Below, in pieces: positions 1 to 12,500 of a stretch of DNA of 64,000 nt. A program made the translations under genes and the position numbers. The notes under the pieces were generated by a model. It saw nothing but the letters and a program-made list of their open reading frames with translations. It ran no database searches and had not been told where the DNA came from. This stretch comes from Amyelois transitella (Eukaryota; Arthropoda; Insecta; Lepidoptera; Pyralidae). How positions within the stretch are numbered: position 1 is the first letter of the stretch; each line of letters starts with the position of its first letter. The stretch is from NCBI RefSeq assembly GCF_032362555.1, contig NC_083522.1, positions 2,768,001 through 2,832,000 of the forward strand. The letters run 5' to 3'.

Positions 1-552
1 TCACTTTTTGAGTATTCATCATAATAATGGATTAGTTTCGCAGACATTTCGATATTTTTGGGACGTATTTTTTGTCACAACATGGCCGACCCGGTAATTA
101 AACTTCCCAAAAGTTACGTTACAAAGTAAACCTTTAGCCAATTTCCGAGCGCAGAGTAACTTCGTGTTTTCGAAAGTTGAGGAAAATATTGCTCTTTTAT
201 ATAGTTATTGAACAGATTTAGTTGGGTATTATGTTATTCTTTTAGATTATGTGTTGGAATTTTATATTTTAGATATATTTCATCTGAAAACGGTGAGTTT
301 GACTGATAAATGAAAGAGGTGTTGTGGCAAGAGGAAAGATCCCAAGTTTATAAGCCTATCCCTTAGTCGCCTTTTCCGACATCCATGGGAACGAGATGGA
401 GTGGTCCTATTCTTTTTTTTTATTGCCGGGAACCACACGGCATTAAATAAAGGTGTTTTACCTAATTTGTCTATCATTTACTATTAATGTATTTAAGTCC
501 ACCTTAAATAAATGTACCTATATCTAACTATCACATATTTATGTCGAACCAG
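1..552. other. Intron left of the first visible guanylate cyclase exon
   Basis: No coding exon is recognisable here. The stretch is AT-rich and holds one fragment of SINE-A. It ends in a splice acceptor (CAG at 550-552). The cyclase reading frame has an in-frame stop not far upstream of 541, so the exon cannot extend far left. Confidence 0.6.
331..443 (-). mobile_element. SINE-A fragment (5' part)
   Basis: Reverse-strand fragment carrying the SINE-A head (TGCCGTGTGG-like end at about 443) and the block that reads TCCCATGGATGTCGTAAAAG in intact copies. The 3' half and the TATG tail are missing. Confidence 0.8.
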
Positions 553-3500
553 TTATCCCTCGGTTGGAGTGGACGAGGTAGCAACGCGACTTCAGTGGGG
601 ACCAGCGCCTCCATCACGCTGACTTCCTTCACCGTGGGCCTGTTCAAGGGAAACCGGGTGGCGGTGAAGAAGATCCACAGGAAGAAACTGGACCTTAACA
701 AGAAGCTGCTTTGGGAGATTAAACAGGTACCCAAATAACAGTTAAAATGAGGAAATAGGTTTGTTTAAGGTTTTGTACTTAAGTAAAAGGTTTCGTATAA
801 CCTTTTACTTAAGTACAAAACCTTAAACAGCCTGATTGAACTTTATTTTTTTTTTTTTAAATCGTACATGTGATCCTTTGGTCACCAACCAGACTTTGTC
901 TACTGTTAATATGTATGTTTATAAAAACGAAATATTTTTTTTCAAACATAAAGAATCTATTTTTGTATTCCAGAGAAAGATTTTAAGTTGCTTATTTAAT
1001 TTACGCGGATGAATATTTATTCTACGGTTTTTCCCAGGCTGGAATTTCCACGATGAATATTCAATTTATGGAAACAAGCGCTAAGAAAAAATAAGCAATG
1101 TTGCCCTGGGAACTTTTATTTTACCTGTAGCGAAAAAAGGTAAAATAAACTTTTTTCGTTCAATATAATAATAACTACTGGCCACTTACATATGTATTTC
1201 ATATTTGAAAAAAGAAAGCTAAAAAAGAGTGCGATATTTTATTGTTTTCTATGTTCATCGTTTTAATTTTCATCCCGGTATAACCATTACAGCTCATACA
1301 AACGTTTTTAATTATTATTTTCATTTCATATTAAGTGTTATCTACTATATTGTCATGTGTCTATAATTTCTATAGATATTAGAAAAAATATAACCAAATA
1401 CCTTTTCAATCCTCCGAAATTACTTCCATGTTTTCGAACCCAAGGCCCGCAACGTGTCCCACGAGAACACTGCCCGGTTCATTGGCGCTTGCGTGGACTG
1501 TCCCCTGGTGTTCATCCTCACGGAGTACTGTCCCAAGGGATCCCTGAAGGACGTCCTGGCGAACGATGAGCTGCAGCTGGACTGGAACTTCAGGACTTCG
1601 CTGGTTCATGACATAGTACAGGTGAATTCTGCGTTGAAACCAAAAGCTTCTCTTTTGCTACAAGGGACATGAAATAGACTTCACATCTTGCGAATTTGTA
1701 CTTTTATGGACTCATCAATAAAATTTGAAAACATATTGCCTAAGAATTAAATGATTATTAAAGTATATTTGGGCTGCATCCATAATGGTTAATATTTGAA
1801 AACCCGGACAACAACCTAAACTAAGTAATATGACAACGTAAGTTAGAAGTACAAACCAGAACGGGGTCTTACTGTTTTCAATCTTACATACATACATACA
1901 TACATAAAATCACGCCTCTCTCCCGGAGGGGTAGGCAGAGACTACCTCTTTCCACTTGCCACGATCTCTGCATACTTCTTTCGCTTCGTCCACATTCATA
2001 ACTCTCTTCATACAAGCTCGGCGGTTTCGGGTACTTTGACCTGACCCTTTACCAGGACGTCCTTAATTTGATCAAGATACGTTCGTCTAGGTCTTCCCAC
2101 TCCGACCTTTCCCTCCACACTCTCCTTGTATATCTGCTTAGTCAACCTGCTTTCATTCATCCTCTCCACATGACCGAACCATCTTAACATACCCTTTTCT
2201 ATTCCTGTAACTACATCTTCTTTCACATCACAACATTCCCTTATCACGCTGTTCCTTATCCTGTCACTCAATTTCACACCCATCATACTCCTTAACGCTC
2301 TCATTTCCACTGCATTTATTCTGCTTTCATGCTTCTTTTGTCATACCCAACTTTCACTCCCATACATTAATGTCGGGACCAACACGCCCCTGTGCACAGC
2401 CAGTCGAGCCTTTTTGGATAGTTTCTGACTGCTCATAAAGGCATGCAAAGCTCCATTCACCATGTTCCCCGCGTTCACTCTCCTTTCAATATCACTATCA
2501 TACTTGCCAATTCTTACCGTTCACACTTCAATCTTACCGTTTACCAAAATGTCCGGTTGAGTAGTAATACATAGTCGCCCAGTAAACTAAAATTCGTTGT
2601 TACTTTCCCATAATTTCCACACCATTATATGTATAATTCTTTGTTAAAAAAGAAATTATGTGAACACTACTTTATTTTGTCGGTTAATGTTATTTGTGAT
2701 ATTTTCATCAACAGTACCATAAACAATGGTCACTTGCCATAACTGTGACATCAGAAGTTTACGACAGAATGCGTTATAACGGGAGCCCCACAGTTACAAC
2801 TAAACAATCACTCGGAAACTTTACGAGCTTGGTTAAACTGTGACGTTATTCACAGACGCATTATAATAGAATACATTAAAGTGGTACACTCAGTCCTTTA
2901 TTAAAGTCTCCGTTATTCAGCTGGATGCAAAGCAGTTAGCAGTGAAGTCAATAGTTTAAAAGCTTAAATTTAAAGTAGTGTAAACGACCTCTGTGGCTCA
3001 GCGGTAGTGAGCTTGTCTACGTCAACCGGAGGTCCCAGGTTCAAATCCCGGCCAGGACATGATGAGAAATGAACTTTCTCTAATTGGCGTGGGTCATGGA
3101 TGTTTATCTATATAAGTAATTATGAAATTATGAAATATACTATCGTTGAGTTAGTATCTCGTAACACAAGTCTCGAACTTACTGTGTAATTTGTCCCGAA
3201 TATATTTTTATATTTTAAATGTAATTTGGAATGATGATCTAGTGGTGATTTCCACAGATTAAACTAGACACACTCCATCTTTAACTATCAATGTCACAAA
3301 CAAAATGAATTATTAGGGCTAGTAAGTGGTAGTATTTGATTGGTAAAACTTTTTTTAATATGGCATAACTTTTGAAATATTATAACAATTGGGAACACAT
3401 AATAATGAGAGAGAGAATATTAATTCTTATAAACATTTACTACATACATACATAAATCCCGACTCTTAACCCGGAGGGATAGGCAGAGACCACATCTTTC

Positions 3501-6500
3501 CACTTGCCACTTGACATTTACTTGTTGATTTTTTTTTTATTATTTCTCCTGTCACTACAAAACCGTCCGAAAGAAAATGAGAAATATATATCGCGTAATA
3601 AACATACAAATCCGCAAATAACAAACTACACCAGATCTTAATGCCACCAAAACAACAAAACTACCGATACATAAATCAATTACGGTGTTTCCCTCGTTCA
3701 CCAGGGCATGTGTTATCTCCATGGCGGGCTCGGTGCGCACGGCAAGCTCCGATCTTCTAACTGCCTCATCGATGGACGATTCGTACTCAAGATTTCCGAC
3801 TACGGCCTCAACACCCTGTGTACACCCACTGACTTGATAAAGGACGACACTTATTATTACAGTGAGTAATTGGGTTTGGGTCTACGAAAATAACTTAGTA
3901 GTATCGGTACAAATAGAATGGTTTGCTTAGTGATAGTCGTAATTTCAAAGAACAACTTTTGTAGTTTCATTCAGGTCAGTTAAGAAAGAGTATGTGGGAA
4001 TTCTTCTTTAGGATTTGTTATTGTGCTAAACTATTAGTATATCTATTAAATTATGTTTAGCAAAATTTACCATTTCTTTTAAGTCATGTTGCCATTTTTC
4101 GTATGGAAAATCTTTTAGTTTAAACCCACTTTTACAGTTTGTAGCAGACCTCGAGCATCGTAGAGGTCTCTACGAAAATTCGTAGAGACCTCTACGAAAT
4201 TTCGTAGAGACCTCTACGATGCCTACGATCGTAACATTATGTTGCAGACAAATATAAGTATACAAGTTCGCTGATGCGTGGAAGGGGTTTTAACTTTAAT
4301 GTTTTTATAGATAACCATGTGTTTTTTTACATAATGAATAGACTGTGTTAAAAATATAAACAGCTGTTTGTCACACTGTAAGTTATGTATAACGTAGAAA
4401 TTATGTAAGATTGGAAGATGTTTTTAATTAAAAGAGTTCTGCAATTCCCACGGGACAGAATCACCGGGAAAAAACTAGCATACCTACTCGTAAAGTCATA
4501 ATTCAGTGAGCTTTAGAACTTTCCCAAAAAATTAATGCTTATTGTATTATGAAATTACAGTTTTATTTGAGTAACCGACAAAATATTGTTCTTTACTTGT
4601 TAAAAAAATGAAGAAACACAACGTCAGAACGTTGCGTTGGAGTGGGTCTTAACCTAGAAGAACGTACCCTGGTCAAATTAAGGTCAAAAGTAATCGAAAC
4701 CTAAGGGTTTGCATGAAGAGAGATTTGTGGATGAAGTGAAAGAAATATGCAGGAAGGTATCGTAGGCTGCCTGCCCTTTTGGAAAAGTGACGTGATTTTA
4801 TATAAGTTAATATGCAAGTAACCTAAAATAATAAGTCAACTTAGAAAAGAATTATGATAAAATATGTAATTGAATGTTGGCTTGTTCAAAATTTCAACAG
4901 CTGCCAAGTTCTCTGGAAAACAAGGGTTGATTGTTATAATATAGAAAAAAAATTATTTTAACCGTACGTTATCAAAATTTCGTTTGTCAGCTTAATAAAA
5001 ACGAGTGCCGGTAAAGGTTAATTAAAATGAATCGATGCGGTAAAAACAGGTAGGAGTATTTCTCATTATTGTGGGACTGTAAAATTTTGACAACGTTAAA
5101 ATTATGCTTTAACGAAAAATTGGTATTGTTCTGAACTATTTAATGAGATATTTTTTAATTACGTACTATTACAACTACGAACCAAGTTGGTTAGGTCATA
5201 CGGCCTCCTATTAACTGGGTTATCAGACGAGATATTCTTCGTTTTATTAAATGCATTAATACACCGATTATTATTTAATATACTAATTAATATACCGATG
5301 GATATAATAAAATAGAAAATAAATATTCTCTTTGCCTTTTTGTATTAATATCCGGACCCACTGGACGGATTTAAATGTTTTTTGTTGTTGTGAAGGCGAA
5401 AACTTTAAGGTACAATATACATATAATACCTTAAAGTTACAGGTTGAATACCTAACTCTCAATAATATTATAGCCACCTGTACTATGATGTATTGATGCA
5501 AATAAACAATTGATTGATTATTTTAGAAGAAATATAATATTTAATAGTAGAATTTTAAGTGTGTTTCTATGATTTGTATATTTTTGTGCTGTAACAGAGA
5601 AATGTATTATACCACCTTCCGAATATACTAGCCGCGTTTGCTCACTAACAGAGCACCCTATATTCACTCCCTACAAAATCTCTTTAGTTTTCTTTAAGTT
5701 CTGTATGACTCATCCTATTCTAGGGGCTGACAATACTCGTTACAGAGAACAAAATAAATTTACCATCTCTTATCCAACGGCCTCTGTGGCGCAGCGGTAG
5801 TACGCTTGTCTGTGGCACCGGAGGTCCCGGGTTCGAATCCCGGCCAGGGCATGATGAGAAAAGAACTTTCTCTAATTGGCCTGGGTCTTGAATGTTTATC
5901 TATATAAGTATTTATTATAAAATATAGTATCGTTGAGTTAGTATCTCGTGACACAAGTCTCGAACATACTTCGAGGTTAACTCAATCTGTGTAATTTGTC
6001 CCGTATTTATATTTATCTATCTATCTATATAGAGCTACTATGGACAGCCCCGGAGCTGGTGGCTGCCAGCATATACCCTGGAGCGGCTGCCTCGCTGAAG
6101 GGAGACGTGTACAGCTTCGGCATTATTCTGGAGGAGATAGTCCTGAGGGCTGGGCCCTTCCATCATTGCACGGCCAATATGAGTAATAAAGGTAAGCTGC
6201 TTATGAAAATGCTGGCGAAATACACTTTTGTCAATACAAAACTTGTACAATTTTGTTTCTTGAGCTTCTTATCATTCACGGAAATTGTAAAAGTAAATCA
6301 AGGGGGAAAGCTTATAAACTTGGATTAGTTGGGAGGGGTGAGCCTGTGACTATGTCAAGCTCATCCTTGTTTCATCATTAAGCCATGCAGTGAAACATGG
6401 CCTGCGAATTTTGTGACCGGTGACTATGTTAAGCCCGTTGGGGATAAATGTGTTAACGTAGTTATTACTGTTGAATATTGTTTTTTCATTTTTTTTTTCA

Positions 6501-9500
6501 CTACATAATTAACATTATATTAGTCGAAAATTATAATTCTATAAATGTTATCAATATTAATAAATTTGTCAAAGAGAAAAAAATATTAAAAAAAAAATTG
6601 GTGTATTAGTTATACTTACCTACTATCTATTGCCTATTATATTGATCAGATGAAATATCTTGTTACATTTCCGATCAATTGAAAATACAATTAAGCTCTC
6701 AAAATATTTATAAAAGTACCAAGTGAAATCATAGCTTTGATTTCAAAAATAAACAGGAGCTATTTCTATCTCGAAATATAAACTAAGATAATTGTATAAG
6801 TTGTATCTCATGAAAATTGATTAAACAAAGTACTTAAGCCGATTATTGGCCTTTGAGTATAAATTTGACGATAATTGGTATTTAAGGGTTATTAATAGAA
6901 CGTTGTTGAAATACTATTTCAAATAAAGTACAGTGGACCACAAAGAAAAGTGTGTTATAATTAATTCGTATGCTTTTATGTGGTAACGAAGATAAAAAAG
7001 CGTATCATTACATACATCTGTATAGTAATTTCTTTTAGGAAAACCACTATCTCTAAAACTCAATTTTATAATTTACCTATTCAACTTAAAGAGACATTTA
7101 AGTATTATGACTTTTGAATCTTTCAACCCTATAAGGGATAAATATATCGAAATTATAAGAGTTCAATGTATTTTCATGGGTAACATTATCGGGTATTTCT
7201 CCGAAAGGCGCCAAGGCAACGACATACATAATTACTATTGTGAAATAATAATTTCTCATAATACCCTTTATTTTGATCAATGACTGTTTTATTCAAAGAA
7301 ATAGTGTCCCGCGTCTGTGCGCGAGAGTCACCCCCCTTTCGGCCCGTGGTGTGCACCAGTGAGGTGACAGCGGGGGGAGGGGGCGCGGGGGCGGCAGCGG
7401 AGCTACTGGAGCTAGCTGCCAAGTGCTGGAACGAGATCCCTGATGAGAGACCAAGCTTCGACACCATCAATGCTAATTACATTAAGTAAATGTCTATATC
7501 TATAATGAATACTTTAATTCAGGCTCATTTTATAAACCAAGGTGACAGCTTCTATTCTATCATTAAGCCAAACAGCTGAACGTGGCCTACCAGTCTTTTC
7601 AAGTCATGTTGGCTCTGTCTACCCCACAAGGGATATAGACGTGACCATATGTATGTATGTAAGGTGACAACGGGTGGAGGGGATGCGGAGAACGGCGGCC
7701 GAACTTTGAAATCATCAATGCTAACTGCACCAAGTTTCTTTATCCTCCTGGATTTATTAGGTCGCATAAGCCTACCCATTTTTGACGCACGAATGTTCTG
7801 AGCGAAAAAATTAAATTCGAACACCGTCAACTACATATATAACATTAAAAGTATACCTACATTATGTAATTGCTCCACTTTAATAAAATTTCAATGAAAT
7901 CCGATATTCCATTTAGAAAATAAATCAACCGTTATATGTATGAAAAGTTCAGGCATTTGGAGAATTGTTTAGTGTTAATTTCCACTTCACACAGGGGTTA
8001 CTGTGACAACCTGATGGATGATCTTCTTCGTCGCATGGAGCAGTATGCCAACAACCTCGAATCCTTGGTGGAGGAGAAGACGGAACAGCTCTCGCTGGAG
8101 AAGAGGAGGTCGGAGGAACTGCTGTACCAGGTTCTACCAAGGTCCGTAGTAATTTTCGACAATGTACTTACTTACTCGTATTATGAGGCCATGTGGTTTC
8201 TGGTACTTATAGAAAAAGAACCACTCCATATCTTTCACTTGGATATAGTAAAAGGTGACTAAGGAATAGGCTTGTAATTGGGCTTTGAGGTCACGTTTAG
8301 GCATATTCCATGATGGAATAATAATTAAGATGCAGATTAAGTGACTGGTTGTTAATCTAACGCTTGAAAGAGGGTCTCAAGTTTGGATGCTTTTCCCTTG
8401 ATATGCTTTAACAGTTACGGGAACGGAAGCAGCAGACCTGACGAGAGAATGTTATGTAACTTTTAATTCAAAATTTTAGCAGTGTATTGTAATGATATTC
8501 GTACTAACATTGACACTTGAAAGAAGAAATCTGGTAAAAGTATTGACATACATACCCACATACATATGGTCATGTCTATTCCTTGTGGGGTAGACAGAGG
8601 CAACAGTCTTGAAAAGATCTAATGGCCACGTTCAGCTATTAATTAAGGCTTACTGATAGAATTGAGATTCAAATAGTGACAGGTTGCTAACCCATCGCCA
8701 AAAAAGAATCCCAAGTTTGTAAGCCTATCCCTTAGTCGCCTTGTACGACATCCATGGGAAAAAGATGGAGTGGTCCTATTCTTTTTTGTATTGATTACAT
8801 GCTTATTCAAAGTATCATGAATGGTTATACTCAGTTTTATATCAACATCGAATTCAATAAGAATTATGTGTGCGTGGTGTATCGCAGTAAAACGTTTTAC
8901 TGCTCCTAACAGCGAATTGATTCAATTGTCTGTTTATTTCGTGATTAACGCCTTTTATTTCTGGGAACATACATACATATATCTTGGTATATACATTGTA
9001 TCTTAATGTTGCTCTTTGGTTGTTTGGTGTTGGCTACAAATCGTATATTATACAACCGTAAAGATGGATAATGTTACGAAACATATAGGGGTCAAGCCGT
9101 GCCCTGGGGCTTTTGGAATTTCAGGATAAAAAGTCCTCATATTATTCCATGTGTAATAAATTCATCAAAATCCCTTCAGTAAATTTTCTATTGGTGTCCT
9201 GCGGTTCTTGGCACCAACAGAAAAAATAATAGGACCACTCCATCTCTTTCCCATGAATGTCGTAAAAAGCGACTAAGGGATAGGCTTATTAACTTGGGAT
9301 TCTTCTTTTAGATGAGAGGCTAGCAACCTCTTGTGACTATATGAATCCCAATTCTCATGCAGCTAAACAGCTGAATGTGTCCTATCAGTCATTTCAATAC
9401 TGTTGTTTGTATCTACCCCGCAAGGGATGTAGACGTGATTATATGTATGTATATTTTGCTTGAAAGAGTAATGAAAATGTGTCCACACATCCTAAGAGAC

Positions 9501-12500
9501 TTAATAATATTAGTTATTTTTCCTACGAATTCCGTGCGCGCCCGACGATATGTTAGGAATTCCTTTATAAGAACGTAAACTGAGGAACCTAAATTTCAAA
9601 TTTTCCTTACACTGTCTATGATCAACAATTTTGCAACAACGCAAAAAGCTGCCTGATGAGCTACAATATTCATATATACTATATATCTTTGCCTACGGTT
9701 AATTTCCATTGTTAAGTTCAAAGATCTTTATTTCTCAATAAGACATATATAGTCACTTAGCTGAAAATCTACAATATACTTAAAATAAGTTTTATCGTTT
9801 GCACTGCCACTGGGTAATCTGGGTATACGAACATTATCACAAAAAAGACTATTGAGGTAAAATTTCCATTGTTCTAATAAAATATCAAGCTTTTATAGCA
9901 ATTATCTGCACTTGAACCGTTCTTTTTATGAATGAATTATACATTCTTATGAATGAAATCACAAATTTCATCAAGGAAAAGTCTTCACGTTTTTGCTAAA
10001 AAGCCTTTTTAAGAAATAATTTTGTAAGCAATTTTGGCTCAAAAGAGGCCACGATCACATTCACAAAGAGAGTGATATTTACATTGACGTTTCCCTTTTT
10101 TTGGAATGTAAGAAATATTTAGTATATTTCAATATTAATTTAGAAATGTGAGAGGAAAAGTTTTAAAGTAAAAAATATAAATATATTGATACCTATTTAT
10201 AAAAAAAGGTAAGGTAAGGTCCTGGTAAAGGGTCAGGTCAAAAGTACCCGAAACCGCCGAGCTTGCATGAAAAGAGTTATAAATGTGGATGAAGCGAAGG
10301 AAGTATGCAGAGATCGTGGCAAGTGGAAAGAGGTAGTCTCTGCCTACCCCTCCGGGAAAGAGGCGTGATTTTATGTATGTATGTATGTATACCTATTTAT
10401 TTGGCTTCAATAATTTGGTTATTTACATAGCTTTGTCCCGATAATTTCTAGGTTCAGAGGCGCTTTCTGTATTTTTTTTATTGTAGGGTGGAATAAATTC
10501 AGCGTGAATGGCATGTGATTCCGAAAGAGCGTCTTATTTCGTGCTTTGTAATTTATGTTCATTTGGCTGAGGCTTGCTCAACATATACATCTACTGTAAT
10601 ATTCAATGGGGCGTGTTGTCATACAAAGAGATATAAGAGATACCTATATACGATATTCAATATTTATGCACACGCCATACCGGTCCAAAAATCATCTCTC
10701 TTCTCATAGATCTACTGGAAGAGATTATATTAGATACATACATACATACATATCATCAGGTCTATATCCCTTACGGGGTAGACAGAGCTAATGATAGAAT
10801 TGAGATTCAAATAGTGACAGGTTGCTAAAAAATGTGCCTGTCGCCTAAAAAAGAATCCCAAGTTTGTAAGCCTATCCCTTAGTCGCCTTTTACGACATCC
10901 ATGGGAAAGAGATGGAGTGGTCCTATTCTTTTTTGTATTGGTGCCGGGAACCACACGGCATTAGATACTATTGAAATCAGTAACACCTTTGTACTAGAAT
11001 TACTATATTAAATGTTCTTGTACTTAATTTTGTATACATAAATAAACAAATAAAAAGATGAATTTCGGAAATTGCTACGAGAACAGAAAATGATCAAAAA
11101 ATTTACACATAAAGTTTTGCCAAACTTTAAGGAACCTAATGCAGATGGATTTAAATGAGGGATGTAAGGAGTAGGGTAAGATGAAATGAATGTGCAAGAG
11201 AGAAGTATATAGCAATCTTAGGAGGTAAAAACCCGTAGTATGTACCACTATCCATTCATTCATATAATTATAGACCCAGCAGCCCTGAAAGACTGACAGC
11301 CTGACGTTCAGCTGTTAGGCTTAACGATATAATTGAGATTTAAATACTGGCAGGTTGCTAGCCCATCGCCTAAAAGAAGAAACCCAAGTTTATAAGCATA
11401 TCCCTTAGTTACCTTTTACGACATCCATGGGAAAGAGATGGAATGGCCCTATGCTTTTTATATTGGTTCCGGGAACCACACAGCACTAGTTTGTGTAAAA
11501 AATATACTTTAAAGTGAAGCCACGTACACAAGCTAGTAACTCTTATTATATCCGTTAAGGATTAACAAAGATAAATTAAAACCGTTTATCAGAAGTTATT
11601 ATTATTTCATTTGTACTGAAGAAAAGATGTATTCAAAAACCTATCTTCAGTAATTCCTATGGGATCCTTAAATCACGTAAATGCCTGCCTCGGGAAAAAT
11701 CAATAAAACGATCGTTAGTCAAATTGAGAACTCCCAAAGGGAGCCCTGATTTGTGGAAAATACTTTCTTGTTTCTATTCCACTCTCATTAATTCCACTAA
11801 TTGTTTGTCGCTTAATTACATGGGTAAATTGATATTTCAGAACAGATCAAATTCTACTATTATACTTACTTACTATATATGTCAATATAATCGTTATCAG
11901 CAACTTTACTTATAAATGTGAAAGTGTGTTAGTTTTTTCTTCGGTCACGTCAAAACCACTGAATTGATATCCATGAAATTTGCATAGGTATGGAGTTCGA
12001 CGAAGGACATAGGGTACTTTTACGTGGGCAAAGTAGTGAGCGAAAACTAGTAGTATTATTAATGCGGAAGTTGGAAAACAAATTTTTACAATGCTTTCAT
12101 CGAATGATATAGTGTTGGATTGATTTTGATAACATTTAGCCCTGAGATTAAACTAGAAAGAGCGTAAAAAATAATCGCGGTGTTAATTCTCAGGCTAATT
12201 TTATATGACTTAGTTATTTATTTATGTACAAAAAATTATATTCAGGAGCATTTAATACAGTAATTCAAGTACAAAGGTGCCACTTATTTCAAAAGAAATC
12301 TCTTCCAGTAAACCCATGAGAGGAGAGATGAATTTTGGAGCGGTATGGCGTGTGCATAAATATCGTTTAACATATTTAACTAAAGTTAATGACTTATTTG
12401 TGTAAAGACCTAGACGAACATATCTTGATCAAATTAAGGACGTCCTGGTAAAGGGTCAGGTCAAAAGTACCCGAAACCGCCGAGCTTGCATGAAGAGAGT

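Larger units (their letters stand above)
553..7485 (+). other. Kinase homology domain exons of the guanylate cyclase
   Basis: Five exons encode a pseudokinase. The ATP-site lysine motif is present (VAVKK). The catalytic loop reads HGKLRSSNC, so the catalytic Asp of active kinases is absent, and the DFG motif reads DYG. The APE-like motif is kept (TAPELV). In this family the domain binds ATP and regulates the cyclase instead of phosphorylating. The fifth exon carries an unusual Gly/Ala-rich insert ([19 protein letters not shown]) before the conserved [12 protein letters not shown] stretch. The GC content of that exon is far above its surroundings. Confidence 0.88.

Noticed and set aside
541-738. 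ATG at 541 as the start of a short gene
   Set aside because: The frame is an internal exon of the guanylate cyclase; it is entered through the acceptor at 550-552 and leaves at the donor after 726.
2008-2310. 100-residue ORF (and 42532-43101, 61819-62100) as host genes
   Set aside because: All encode the same LINE C-terminus ([10 protein letters not shown]) followed by the LINE tail.
5779-5850. tRNA gene
   Set aside because: It has A and B boxes, but the acceptor stem does not close and it continues into a SINE body repeated elsewhere. The heads at 2985, 44745, 46148 and 33510 were rejected for the same reason.
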